The notes beneath the pieces were generated by a model. The model saw only the letters and a program-made list of their open reading frames with translations, had not been told where the DNA came from and searched no databases. From contig NZ_FMZZ01000002.1 in NCBI RefSeq assembly GCF_900101685.1, forward strand, positions 1 to 64,000: DNA of 64,000 bases. Direction: 5' to 3'. Source of the DNA: Actinokineospora iranica. GTDB taxonomy: Bacteria; Actinomycetota; Actinomycetes; Mycobacteriales; Pseudonocardiaceae. This document shows positions 1 to 9,134 of this stretch, piece by piece; position 1 is the first letter of the stretch; the number at the start of each line of letters is the position of its first letter. A program made the position numbers and the translations under genes.

Positions 1-2208
1 CCCGGCCGACTCCTGGGGTGTTTCTCCCGGCGCCTGGGGCTGTTCGCCCTGATCGGTGTTCGCGGTCAGGGCACCGAGGTTGATGGTGGGCTGGTTGTTG
101 AGTTCGTCCAGCATCGCCTGGGCGCCCGCGGCGATGGTCTGGGTAATCGGTGGTGGTGTTCGCGGAGTCAGCGCGCGGAGCAGCACCTCGGCGCCACGCT
201 GGTCCTGGACGGCGCGAACAGCCTCGGCCATCTGCTTCAGCGGCAGACCGCTCCTCACCTTCCGCTTGCCCGGGTTCCGACCGGAGTCACCGCCACCGGG
301 GGTGTCGGGACTCGCAGCTGTGCCCGGGTCTGGGTTGGGGTTGGGGTGCGAAGGCCCGTTGCCGGTGGCAGGCAGCTGCGCCAATAGTTGGTACAACTGG
401 TTGATCGCCTGTCGGTACCAATCCCAACTGCGATCCGGGCGAGGTGGCGGGCTGATCGTTGAGGGCGTCGGATTTGGGTTCGACTTGGGCTTTTTGACCT
501 CTTCGAGGACCTTCTCGGTCACGGCAGCGCCACCCGCGGCCACAGTGAGCCACGCGACGCCGTTCGCGGCCGCTGTCACGATCGCCGGAACCGCTGGTAT
601 CACGAACCAGACGAAGCGACCAGTCGGATCGGTGTGGTTCAGCGGGCTCGACGCGGCGTAGGTGTGGCGGTTGGCGTTGAGGAGGTCTCGGGGGTCGAGG
701 GGGGTGGTGTCGCGGGAGAGGAAGTTGGCGGTGCCGGGGGCGTACCAGCGGGCGCCCATGTTCACCGCGCCGCTGGTCGGGTCGGTGTACTGGCTCTGGA
801 AGCCCAGGTCCGGCTGCACACCGGCAGCGGCAGTGCGGTTGCCGAACGGGTCGTAGCCGCGGGAGCCGAGGGCGGCTCCAGTCACGGGATCGGTGACGGC
901 AACCAGATCCGTGTGGAGGTTGGTCCACGCCAGGCCGGTCGCGGTGCCCTGGCGGATGCCGAGCGGGGTTCCGGTGGGGGTTCGGGTGTAGGTGGCGGAG
1001 CCGTCTGTGACCACCGCCGAACTGGCGCCCGCGTAGGTCAGGGTGCGGGAGCCGGTGGCCACCAGCCGGTTGAGGGCGTCGTAGGTGTGGGTGACCGGGC
1101 CTTCGCTGGTCAGCTCGTCGAAGGCGTTGAAGGTGGACGTGGTGGTCGTGCCGCCGGTTGTCGTGGCGGCGAGGGTGCCGCGCGGCGTGTAGGCGTAGGT
1201 GCTGCCGCCGCGAGAGGTGAGGCGGTTGCGCTGGTCGTAGGTGGCCGAGGTGGGGCCTGACTGGACCAGGTTGCCGTTGTCGTCCCAAGCGTAGGCGGTG
1301 GTGGTTGTGCCGTCGTTCCAGGAGGTGAGCCTGCCCGCCTGGTCGTAGCCGTAAGTATTGGCCCCGGCGCCTGCCAGGCCGGTGATGGTCTTGCTGGTCA
1401 GGCGGTCCTCGGCGTCGTAGCCGTAGGAGATCGATGACGTGGCCGTGCCGTTGGGGGCCTTGGTGGTGTCGGTGGTCAGGCGGTTGAGGGAGTCGTAGGT
1501 GTAGGTCCTGGTGGCCTTGCCGGTTCCGTGGCCGACCGTGGTCAGCCTGCCCGCCTCGTCGTAGGTGTAGGCGGCCGTCGCCCCGGTCAGCGGGTCCGCG
1601 GCGGTGGCGGGCCGTCCCACTGGGTCGTAGGTGAAGGTAGTGGTTCCGGCGGCGGTGGTGGTGGCCGCCAAGAGGTTGTCGGCGTTCCAGGTGTTGGCGG
1701 TGTTGCCCGCCGAACCGGTGGCCGAGACCAGATTGCCGCGGTCGTCGTAGACAAAGGTCTCGTTGGTCGTGCCCGCCGCCGCCGAGGTCATCCGGCCGAG
1801 CGGGTCGTAGCCGAACACGCGGTCGGGGGTGGCAGCCGCGCCCGCCCCGGCCTGACGGATCAGGTTGCCCAGCGCGTCGGGCATCGCGCCGGTCGGGTTG
1901 GCGTCGGTCGGCAGGTTGTTCGCGGTGGAGAACAGCACGCCGCCGTTGGTGGCGGTGGTCTTGAACCACATTTCGACGGCGAGATGAGCCGAGTCGCGCA
2001 CCAAGTTGTCCGGGAGCCGGACGTGGTTTAGGTTCGCGCCGAAGCCGCTGGCGGTGGTGGCGCTGGAGCCCAGCGGGCCCACCGCGCCGCGGGTCAGGCT
2101 CGCGGCCGTGCCGTCGGCAGTGCCCCAGAAGCCGGGAACCTCGCTGACCGCGGTGTTGCCCGAAGCCTCGGAGAGTCGCCAGTACCCGCGCGGGTTCGTG
2201 TCGAGCAC
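1..2208 (-). CDS. Rhs/YD-repeat protein, 5'-truncated, running off the left edge
   Basis: The minus-strand frame, read from 2208 to the window edge, encodes a LamG-like stretch (GYWRLSE, about residues 10-60), then many YD repeats (TYDEAGRLT, SYGYDAEDRLT, TYDQRNRLT), then the Rhs core: YDPFGNRT, the TDPTSGAVNMGARWYAPG block and NHTDPTGRF near 600-640. After the core comes a hydrophobic segment and a Pro/Asn-rich region, which is where Rhs proteins carry a variable toxin tip. The tip itself lies beyond the left edge. Rhs proteins export or display C-terminal toxins in competition. The frame is closed upstream by a TGA at 2251-2253, with no signal peptide and no Shine-Dalgarno sequence. I chose GTG 2208, but the usual thousand-residue N-terminal part is missing. 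It is probably an orphan Rhs tip or a truncated gene. A Pro/His/Arg-rich frame overlapping it is a shadow. Confidence 0.8.
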   Translation of the reverse strand, partial: MLDTNPRGYWRLSEASGNTAVSEVPGFWGTADGTAASLTRGAVGPLGSSATTASGFGANLNHVRLPDNLVRDSAHLAVEMWFKTTATNGGVLFSTANNLPTDANPTGAMPDALGNLIRQAGAGAAATPDRVFGYDPLGRMTSAAAGTTNETFVYDDRGNLVSATGSAGNTANTWNADNLLAATTTAAGTTTFTYDPVGRPATAADPLTGATAAYTYDEAGRLTTVGHGTGKATRTYTYDSLNRLTTDTTKAPNGTATSSISYGYDAEDRLTSKTITGLAGAGANTYGYDQAGRLTSWNDGTTTTAYAWDDNGNLVQSGPTSATYDQRNRLTSRGGSTYAYTPRGTLAATTTGGTTTTSTFNAFDELTSEGPVTHTYDALNRLVATGSRTLTYAGASSAVVTDGSATYTRTPTGTPLGIRQGTATGLAWTNLHTDLVAVTDPVTGAALGSRGYDPFGNRTAAAGVQPDLGFQSQYTDPTSGAVNMGARWYAPGTANFLSRDTTPLDPRDLLNANRHTYAASSPLNHTDPTGRFVWFVIPAVPAIVTAAANGVAWLTVAAGGAAVTEKVLEEVKKPKSNPNPTPSTISPPPRPDRSWDWYRQAINQLYQLLAQLPATGNGPSHPNPNPDPGTAASPDTPGGGDSGRNPGKRKVRSGLPLKQMAEAVRAVQDQRGAEVLLRALTPRTPPPITQTIAAGAQAMLDELNNQPTINLGALTANTDQGEQPQAPGETPQESAG

Positions 2209-2397
2209 GGTGGTGCGGTAGTGCGAGACCGCGCCGAGATGATGAAACGGTCAAAGCCTTCAGTCGGCGCGCCGAGGAATCTTCCAGCGCGAAACCCGGA
2301 CGACTCAAACCGCCGATCAAGAAATACCGTTCACCTGCCGACGCCAGGTGGACTCGGGATTAGCGCGAACGGCCGATCCCGATGCGGGATTCGCGAC

Positions 2398-3888
2398 CTA
2401 CCGCGCCGATCCTGCCTGGGCTGATCCAGCGCGGGAGAAGAGCACGCCGTCGTCGAGGGGGCCGTGGCGAAGCAGGGCTATGTCGCGGGGGTAGTTCTGG
2501 TGCAGGCGCCAGGGGGTGGTGGGGCCCTGTTTGGGGAGGCGGTGGCTGGCGCGCTGGATGTAGCCGGAGGTGAGGTCCAGGAACGGCTCCCTCGGCAGGG
2601 TGGGGTCCGGGGCCTGCGGGGTGCACTGGTCCAGACCGTGTTCGGCCATGTGGTCGAGCAGGCGGCAGACATAGTGGGCGACCAGGTCGGCCTTGAGGGT
2701 CCAGGACGCGTTGGTGTAGCCCATGGTCATGACCAGGTTGGGGACGCCGCTGAACATCATGCCCTTGTAGGCCACGGTGTCGGCCGGGTCGATCTCGTCA
2801 CCGTCGACGGTGAGCGTGATGCCGCCGACCATGAGCAGTTCCAGGCCGGTGGCGGTGACGATAACGTCGGCGGGGAGGTGGTCGCCGGAGTCGAGCGCTA
2901 TGCCGGTTTCGGTGAAGGTCTTGATGGTGTCGGTGACCACCGACGCCTGGCCCGTGCGCACGGCGCGGAACAGGTCGCCGTCGGGGACGAAGCACAGGCG
3001 CTGGTCCCAGGGGTCGTAGGCGGGGCGGAAGTGGGTGTCGACGTCGTAGCCCGCCGGGAGCCTGCGGACGGCGTCGCGGCGGAGCAGGCCGCGGACCAGG
3101 TCCGGTTTGCGCCTGCTGAGCTGGAACAGCAGCGTGGCCAGCAGCACGTTCTTCCACCGCACCAACGGATACGCGACCTTCGCGGGCAGCCGGTCGCGGG
3201 CCCAGTCGGCGATCGGGTCGCGGGAGCCGAGGGTGAGCACGTAGCTTGGCGAGCGCTGCAGCATGGTCACGTGCTCGGCGTTGCCCGTCATCGCGGGGAC
3301 CAGGGTGACCGCGGTGGCGCCGCTGCCGATGACCACGACCCGTTTTCCGGTCCAGTCCAGGTCTTCCGGCCAGTGCTGCGGGTGGACGATCGGGCCCGCG
3401 AACCGGTCCGCGCCGGGGAACTCGGGGGTGTGTCCCTGGTCGTAGCGGTAATAGCCGGTGCACAGATAAAGGAAGCCGCAGGTCATCGTCACGGTTTCCG
3501 CGCCGCGTTCGACCGTGACCGTCCACATCGCCCGGTCGCTCGACCACTCGGCGGCGACGACCTTGTGCCGGAAGCGGATCTTCTCGGCCACGCCGTGCTC
3601 GGTGGCCGCCTCGCCGATGTACTCGCGAATCGACGCGCCGTCGGCGATGGCCTTCGCCCGCGTCCACGGGCGGAACGAGTAGCCGAGGGTGAACATGTCC
3701 GAGTCCGAGCGGATGCCCGGGTAGCGGAACAGGTCCCACGTGCCGCCGACCGCGCCGCGCGCCTCCAGGATCGCCAGCGACTTGCCCGGGCACTTGCGGC
3801 GCAGGTGGCAGGCCGCGCCGACACCGGACAGCCCGGCGCCGACGATCAGGACGTCCACATAGTCCCCAGCGACATGCTCCCCAGCCAT
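2398..3888 (-). CDS. Baeyer-Villiger type flavin monooxygenase (EthA/MymA-like)
   Basis: A 496-aa, full-length FAD/NADPH monooxygenase. The FAD-binding GAGLSG is at residues 17-22. The EthA/MymA-typical stretch FRYPGIRSDSDMFTLGYSF follows at about 54-72. The Baeyer-Villiger fingerprint FxGxxxHxxxW (FAGPIVHPQHW) is at 163-173, and the NADPH Rossmann motif GSGATA starts at 188. Such enzymes insert oxygen into ketones or S-oxidise thioamides; EthA activates ethionamide in mycobacteria. The real substrate cannot be read from the sequence. The gene sits 62 bp after the CHAT gene on the same strand and may be co-transcribed with it. It is unrelated in position to the second BVMO gene at 52841. Confidence 0.93.
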   Translation of the reverse strand: MAGEHVAGDYVDVLIVGAGLSGVGAACHLRRKCPGKSLAILEARGAVGGTWDLFRYPGIRSDSDMFTLGYSFRPWTRAKAIADGASIREYIGEAATEHGVAEKIRFRHKVVAAEWSSDRAMWTVTVERGAETVTMTCGFLYLCTGYYRYDQGHTPEFPGADRFAGPIVHPQHWPEDLDWTGKRVVVIGSGATAVTLVPAMTGNAEHVTMLQRSPSYVLTLGSRDPIADWARDRLPAKVAYPLVRWKNVLLATLLFQLSRRKPDLVRGLLRRDAVRRLPAGYDVDTHFRPAYDPWDQRLCFVPDGDLFRAVRTGQASVVTDTIKTFTETGIALDSGDHLPADVIVTATGLELLMVGGITLTVDGDEIDPADTVAYKGMMFSGVPNLVMTMGYTNASWTLKADLVAHYVCRLLDHMAEHGLDQCTPQAPDPTLPREPFLDLTSGYIQRASHRLPKQGPTTPWRLHQNYPRDIALLRHGPLDDGVLFSRAGSAQAGSAR

Positions 3889-3950
3889 GCGGATTCCCTC
3901 CAGATCGAGCGCACCCGGAACCTACCAACGAGTCTGTCCAGGTGGAAGGG

Positions 3951-6653
3951 TCAGGCAGGCTCGGTGAACCAGTCGAACGGCCGCGGGCCGAGGAACTGGA
4001 TCGTCGGCAGGACGAACGACGTGAACGCCAGGCCGAGCGGGTTGCCCTGGGCGAGCAGGGCGATGCGCGCGTGCCGCACGGCCGAGCCGATCGGCAGGCC
4101 CTGGACGAGGAAGCCGCGCAGGCAGTCCTCGGCGAACGCGGCGGCGGTCTCCTCGAACACGGTGATGTCCGCGCCGACCACCCCGCACGCCTCGGCGTCC
4201 TGGACGAAGTAGCCGACGAAGTCGAGCACGGCCTCCGGGGTCAGGCCGGGCGCGCGGCACGCGTTGAGGAACACCAGCGGGCGCCGCGCTGGCCAGGCGA
4301 TCCCGCCCTGGTACAGCGTGTCGGGCGTGATGACCGCGCCATGGGTGACCCGCAGGTAGGGCACGTGCTGCTCCACGCCGCCCCGGCAGTGGAAGTAGAC
4401 GACGTGCGGCTGCCCGGACCGCAGGTCGCGCAGCACGTCGTCGGTGTCATCGGACAGCGCGACCCGGGCGAGTTTGCCCAGCGCCGCCTCGTGCTCCCCG
4501 ACCTGGGGGAAGTCGCGGTGGACGCCGCCGAGCAGGTCGGCGCCGCCGCGGCCGTCGAGTTCGTCGGGGAGCCCGGCCGCTGACCCGATCGACACCGGCA
4601 GGCCGAGCGCGTGCCGGTAGCCCCAGAACCCGCCGGGGCACACCACGACCGGGTCGGGTTCGCTGGCCTGCGCGCACTCGCCGCGGAAGCAGTCGGCCGC
4701 GGCGACCGTGCCCTGGCGCACGGCCCGGTCGAAGTCCGCGCACAGCCGCAGCAGCGGGGCCTCGGTGTCGAGCGGGTAGTCGTACAGCAGCGCCGCGGGC
4801 GGCACGTGCCGGGTGCCTTCGCGCAGCGCGATCTGGACGTAGCCGGGGCTGGCGAGCGCGGCGCGCACCGGTTCGGCCAGGTCACCGGACTTGCCGGTCG
4901 AGCCGAGGCCGCGGGTGAGCAGGTGGTGCAGCCGGTGCCCGGCGACCGCGAGGCCAGCGAGGTCGTCGGCGAGCCGCGAGTACGACGGCGGGGCCGCGTA
5001 CCGGTAGGCCAGCCCGTCGCGCCACGGGCCGTCCGCGCCCCAGGCGACCCGGTGCAGGGCGGCGCGGGCGTGCCCGATCTGCGCGCTCAGCGGCCCGTCG
5101 CCGACTCCTGCCTGCGCCCGCAGCAGCCGGGCGCCGTCGTCGGCGAAGACCCGCAGCGCGTGCGTGCCCGAGCCGTCGTCGTCCAGTTGCAGGCTCGCCG
5201 CGTACCTCGGCGCGGTGGACTCCGCGAGCGACACGGCGGGGTCGGCGACCCGGAAGTCCAGCACGGACCGCAGCGCCCCGGACAGCGGCGTCGGCTTCGC
5301 GGCCACCACGACCTCGATCAGCCGGGACTGCAGCAGCAGCTGGTTCCAGTACACGTTGCAGCGCATCCGCGCGGCGCCGCGGCGGGCGGGCATCCGGACC
5401 GGGAAGGCGAGCCGGTCGGCCCACCAGCGCTTCTCGGCGAACTGGAAGGGCTGGTGCAGCACCACCGCGCCGCTGTCGTGCAGCCGGAGCTGGCCGATGG
5501 TCGCGCCGTCGCGCAACTCGATCTCGCCCGGGTAGTCGAACAGCACGACGGTGACGGTCGCGTCCGGGGGCAGCTCGGCGGGCTGCGGCGGGTGCGTGGC
5601 GCCCTCGTCGTCGGCGGGGCCGATGGTGAGCCAGAACAGGTACTCCTGGCCGCTGGTCAGCGTCGTGTTCGGGTCGAGCAGCCGCGGCATCGCGCTGCGG
5701 TCGGCGAAACCGGTGCTCACCACCTGCTCCCCCGGTTCGGCGCGGCGCGGCTGGCGCGCCACCGGCGCCGCGGTGGGCGCGCTGACCTCGGCGGCGGTCT
5801 CGGGCGGGGCGTCCTCGACGGGCCTGCGGCGGCGCCGGTGCGCGGGCTCTTCGTAGGCCGCCCCGCCCGCGTCGAAGACCGCCTGCTCCGCGAAGACCGC
5901 CCGTTCGGCGAGAGACGCGCTTTCCTCGAAGTCGGGAAGGACGAACTCGCCGCTGCCGGGGCCGCTGTCCGGGACGGGCACCGTGCCCGCCGGTCCGCCC
6001 GGTCGGCGCACGGCGGCTTCGAGGACGCCCCGGACCAGGTCGACGGGCGGCTGCGGGCCGGTCTGGGCGAGCAGTGAACGCACCCGCCCCCGGTCGGCCT
6101 GTTCGGACAGCCGGGCCGCCGCGGCCAGCCGCCGGTCCGCCGTGCCGCGGTCGCCGTGCTCCAGGGCCGTCACGGCATGGCGCAGGGCGTCGACCAGGCT
6201 CGTCTCCAGCAGGCGCGGGATCATCACCCGCCTGCCCCAGGCCGCCGGGTCCGCCGAGCCCGCCGGGTCGGCCATGCGCCAGCGCACGACGTCGGCGGCC
6301 AGGTCGCGGCCGTCGGCTGTGGACAGCCGCACGTCGAGTTCGGCGGTGCCGGGGGCGGGCAGGTCCAGCCGGACCAGGAACTCGTCCATCCCGGACGCGG
6401 TCCACGCTGGCCCGTCGTGCTCGCCGCGCGGCCGCCACGCCGGGTCGATGACCGGGCGGACCCGCCGCACCGACACCCGGGCGGCCGGGTCGCCGGGGCG
6501 CAGCCGCAGCCGCAGCGCCTCCCCGAGGTGCCCCTCCAGGGAGAACACCGTGACCAGCGCGTGCACCCGTCCGCCGTGCCGAGGCAGGGCGACGTCGTGC
6601 ACGACGCTCAGCCGGGGCGGCAGCCCACCCGGGTCGTCTTCGGTCATCGGCAT
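3951..6653 (-). CDS. CHAT-domain (caspase-like) protein
   Basis: This 900-aa cytoplasmic protein ends in a CHAT peptidase domain (about residues 690-890). The catalytic His lies in VYFHCRGG (His about 755) and the catalytic Cys in FLNACRAP (Cys about 799), a spacing of 44 residues that is normal for CHAT/caspase folds. The N-terminal 250 residues have no P-loop or transmembrane segment. They contain a beta-rich part followed by helices of the kind often found C-terminal to VWA domains (ALRHAVTALEHGDRGTADRRL). The middle is a Pro/Glu/Arg-rich linker and a second beta-rich block. CHAT proteases act as regulated proteases in bacterial defence and cell-death systems; the target here is unknown. 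Start codons at 6653 and 6647 are both possible. It follows the acyltransferase by 91 bp on the same strand. Confidence 0.85.
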   Translation of the reverse strand: MPMTEDDPGGLPPRLSVVHDVALPRHGGRVHALVTVFSLEGHLGEALRLRLRPGDPAARVSVRRVRPVIDPAWRPRGEHDGPAWTASGMDEFLVRLDLPAPGTAELDVRLSTADGRDLAADVVRWRMADPAGSADPAAWGRRVMIPRLLETSLVDALRHAVTALEHGDRGTADRRLAAAARLSEQADRGRVRSLLAQTGPQPPVDLVRGVLEAAVRRPGGPAGTVPVPDSGPGSGEFVLPDFEESASLAERAVFAEQAVFDAGGAAYEEPAHRRRRRPVEDAPPETAAEVSAPTAAPVARQPRRAEPGEQVVSTGFADRSAMPRLLDPNTTLTSGQEYLFWLTIGPADDEGATHPPQPAELPPDATVTVVLFDYPGEIELRDGATIGQLRLHDSGAVVLHQPFQFAEKRWWADRLAFPVRMPARRGAARMRCNVYWNQLLLQSRLIEVVVAAKPTPLSGALRSVLDFRVADPAVSLAESTAPRYAASLQLDDDGSGTHALRVFADDGARLLRAQAGVGDGPLSAQIGHARAALHRVAWGADGPWRDGLAYRYAAPPSYSRLADDLAGLAVAGHRLHHLLTRGLGSTGKSGDLAEPVRAALASPGYVQIALREGTRHVPPAALLYDYPLDTEAPLLRLCADFDRAVRQGTVAAADCFRGECAQASEPDPVVVCPGGFWGYRHALGLPVSIGSAAGLPDELDGRGGADLLGGVHRDFPQVGEHEAALGKLARVALSDDTDDVLRDLRSGQPHVVYFHCRGGVEQHVPYLRVTHGAVITPDTLYQGGIAWPARRPLVFLNACRAPGLTPEAVLDFVGYFVQDAEACGVVGADITVFEETAAAFAEDCLRGFLVQGLPIGSAVRHARIALLAQGNPLGLAFTSFVLPTIQFLGPRPFDWFTEPA

Positions 6654-6744
6654 CCCGCGCGCTCACACCTTTCGACCAGCGAAAAGATCGTCGTCTCGGT
6701 GTCGCCGGTCCAAAATGCTCCGTTACACCGAGCCTAGCCGCACT

Positions 6745-8889
6745 TCAGCCGGTCGGGAGGCCGATCGCGGCGGCGATCATCGGGCGCAGGCTGCGGCTGA
6801 ACTCCAGGTTGAGGTGGTTCGCGTCGTAGTAGACGGCGACGTCGCCGACGACCCCGTAGCACTGGCGCTGGTCGCAGAAGTAGTCCGTGAGGTCGATGTG
6901 GGTCACGCCCGGGTTGTCGGTCGCCTCGGCCGCGGCGCCCAGCGGGTCCGGCGGCTGCGCGACGGCCCGGTCGACCGCGCAGGCCACCGGGTCCTCCGGG
7001 TTGAGGGCGACGCAGTCCGCCGCCCGGACCTCGCCGTTGAGCGGCGGGTCGCCGAGCACGTGGACCTGGGCGCCCGCGTCGGTCCAGCGCCGCCAGTACG
7101 GCTCAAGGCCGTCGCGGTAGTGCTGCTCCTGGCCGCGGCCGGTGGTGTCGCGCGCGGGCTGCTTGCGCGCGTAGAAAGAGGTGAACACCCGGTCGGGCCG
7201 GTCCTTGGCGATCTCCTCGGCCATCATGGCGGTCCAGTCGGTGCACCGCTTCGCGTCCGCGGGCGACGCGGACCCGTTGAACCCGACGAAGGGAATCCTG
7301 GCGAACGGGCAGCCGCCGAGGTAGCTGAGCTTGAGCACCCACCGGTTTTCCCTGGCGAGGTCCAGCAGCGGCCCCTGCCACTGCTGCGCGTGCGAGTCGC
7401 CGACCAGCCAGACGACAGTGGGCGACGGCGCGCCGCCGCTGTAGTCGCACACTTTCGTGGTCTTGCGGCCCCCGGCGAGGTAGGTGTCCAGGTGCTCGCC
7501 GCACTCCGGCGGCGACCAGAAGTACTCGTTGGCCGGTCCCATGTGCACGACCTTCGCTGGGCCGAACGGGTCGGCGCACCCGCTGCCGGGGACCAGCGCG
7601 GCGGCCCCGTGGCAGGGGTCGACCGCGTGGGCGCGCGCCTCCCGGGCGGCCTGGGCGGCCTGGGTGACGTGCTGGTCGTAGGTCCAGGTGAGCCCGCCCG
7701 CGACCAGGGCGACCGCGGCCATCCCGGCGACCATGGCCGCGAACGTGGCCCGGGTGCTGTTCGCCAGCGGCGCCCAGGTCATGCCGCGGTCCTCGACCAG
7801 CCGCTTGGACACCCAGGCCAGCGCCACCGCGGCCACCAGCACCCCGGCCCGGTGGGCGAAGGTCAGCTTGCCGTCGTCCAGGAAGTCGGCCAGGGCGTAG
7901 GGGGCCAGCACGATCATCGGCCAGTGCCACAGGTAGAGCGAGTAGCTGATGTTCCCGAGGAACTGCACGGGCGCGGACGAGGTCACCACCGAGTGCCACT
8001 GCCGTTCCCCGGCGGCGCCCGCGACGATCACCAGCCCGGTGCCGACGGTGGGCACGAGCGCGAGCAGCCCGGGGAAGGCGGTGTGGTGGTCGAACAGGAC
8101 GGCCGACCCGACGATCAGCGCCAGCCCCGCCGCGGCCGCGACACCCGCGGCGACCCTGGGCAACGCCAGCCGCGCCCCGGCCAGCGCGATCAACGCGCCG
8201 ATCGCGAACTCCCACACCCGCCCCGGGGTGACGAAGTACGCCTGGCTCTTGGACACCTCGGTGAAGTACACGCAGAAAGCCAGCGACGCCGCCCCCACGG
8301 CGAGAACACCGACGACCTGCGCCCGCCTGCCGCGGATCTTGAACAGCAGCAGCAACAGCAGCGGCCAGAGCAGGTAGAACTGCTCCTCGACCGACAGCGA
8401 CCAGTAGTGCTGGGCGAGACTCGCCGCGGCCGTCAGCGCCGAGTAGTCGACCGAGTTGACCGCGAGCAGCCAGTTCTCCCAGTACAACGCGGCGGCCAGA
8501 GCCTCATGGGCGTTGGCCTCCCACCGCGGGTACGGAAGCAGGAAATACGCCGCGGCCAGACTCGCCAACAGCACCAGGAACGCAGCGGGCAGCAGCCGCC
8601 GAACCCGGCGGGCGTAGAACCGGCCGAGCCGGACCCGCCCGGTGCGCAGGATCTCCCGGTCCAGGTGCGAGCTGATCAGGAACCCGGAAATGACGAAGAA
8701 GACATCCACACCCACATAGCCGCCGGTAAGCCCCGTAGGCCACAGGTGGTTCACCACAACCGCGAGAACCGCGACCGCACGCAGCGCCTGAATATCGGGC
8801 CGGAAACCCTTCGGGGTGCGGGAGGTGGCATCCGGCGTCGACTGTGCCCGGACTTGCGTAGCCATCTCCACGTCGGTCATCCCCCACAA
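6745..8889 (-). CDS. Acyltransferase family 3 membrane protein with C-terminal SGNH domain
   Basis: The 714-aa protein has an N-terminal acyltransferase-3 domain of about ten membrane helices, opening with FRPDIQALRAVAVLAVV and GVDVFFVISGFLIS. It continues into a periplasm-facing SGNH hydrolase-like domain with the nucleophile block VWLVGDSHAQQW (about residue 490) and the Asp-His block DANHLN near the C-terminus. OafA/YrhL-type enzymes O-acetylate cell-surface glycans or exported small molecules. The start at 8889 (ATG) gives MWGMTDVEMATQ; ATG codons 9 and 24 nt further in are alternatives. No neighbouring glycan biosynthesis gene indicates the substrate. Confidence 0.92.
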   Translation of the reverse strand: MWGMTDVEMATQVRAQSTPDATSRTPKGFRPDIQALRAVAVLAVVVNHLWPTGLTGGYVGVDVFFVISGFLISSHLDREILRTGRVRLGRFYARRVRRLLPAAFLVLLASLAAAYFLLPYPRWEANAHEALAAALYWENWLLAVNSVDYSALTAAASLAQHYWSLSVEEQFYLLWPLLLLLLFKIRGRRAQVVGVLAVGAASLAFCVYFTEVSKSQAYFVTPGRVWEFAIGALIALAGARLALPRVAAGVAAAAGLALIVGSAVLFDHHTAFPGLLALVPTVGTGLVIVAGAAGERQWHSVVTSSAPVQFLGNISYSLYLWHWPMIVLAPYALADFLDDGKLTFAHRAGVLVAAVALAWVSKRLVEDRGMTWAPLANSTRATFAAMVAGMAAVALVAGGLTWTYDQHVTQAAQAAREARAHAVDPCHGAAALVPGSGCADPFGPAKVVHMGPANEYFWSPPECGEHLDTYLAGGRKTTKVCDYSGGAPSPTVVWLVGDSHAQQWQGPLLDLARENRWVLKLSYLGGCPFARIPFVGFNGSASPADAKRCTDWTAMMAEEIAKDRPDRVFTSFYARKQPARDTTGRGQEQHYRDGLEPYWRRWTDAGAQVHVLGDPPLNGEVRAADCVALNPEDPVACAVDRAVAQPPDPLGAAAEATDNPGVTHIDLTDYFCDQRQCYGVVGDVAVYYDANHLNLEFSRSLRPMIAAAIGLPTG

Positions 8890-9134
8890 GCACGGAGCCA
8901 GGTCGAGGAAGTGTACGAGAAGCCTCCGACCCGAAACCCATGCCTCACCCCGATGCTGTGCCGCCCATCACGAACGGCAAGTCCCAGAAGGACGGAACAG
9001 CAAGTCCCGGATGGACGGTGAGTGACGGAAATTCGACGCAGAAGCAGCACACCCCTGACCACTCCACCCATCGAGCAGACCCACCCAAGCACCAACCGGG
9101 CGGGCGGAGACCCGAGCCGCATGGCAAAAACGGC

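Noticed and set aside
287-2320. Long Pro/His/Arg-rich minus-strand reading frame
   Set aside because: It is the frame-shifted shadow of the Rhs gene. The frame with YD repeats and the Rhs core is the real one.
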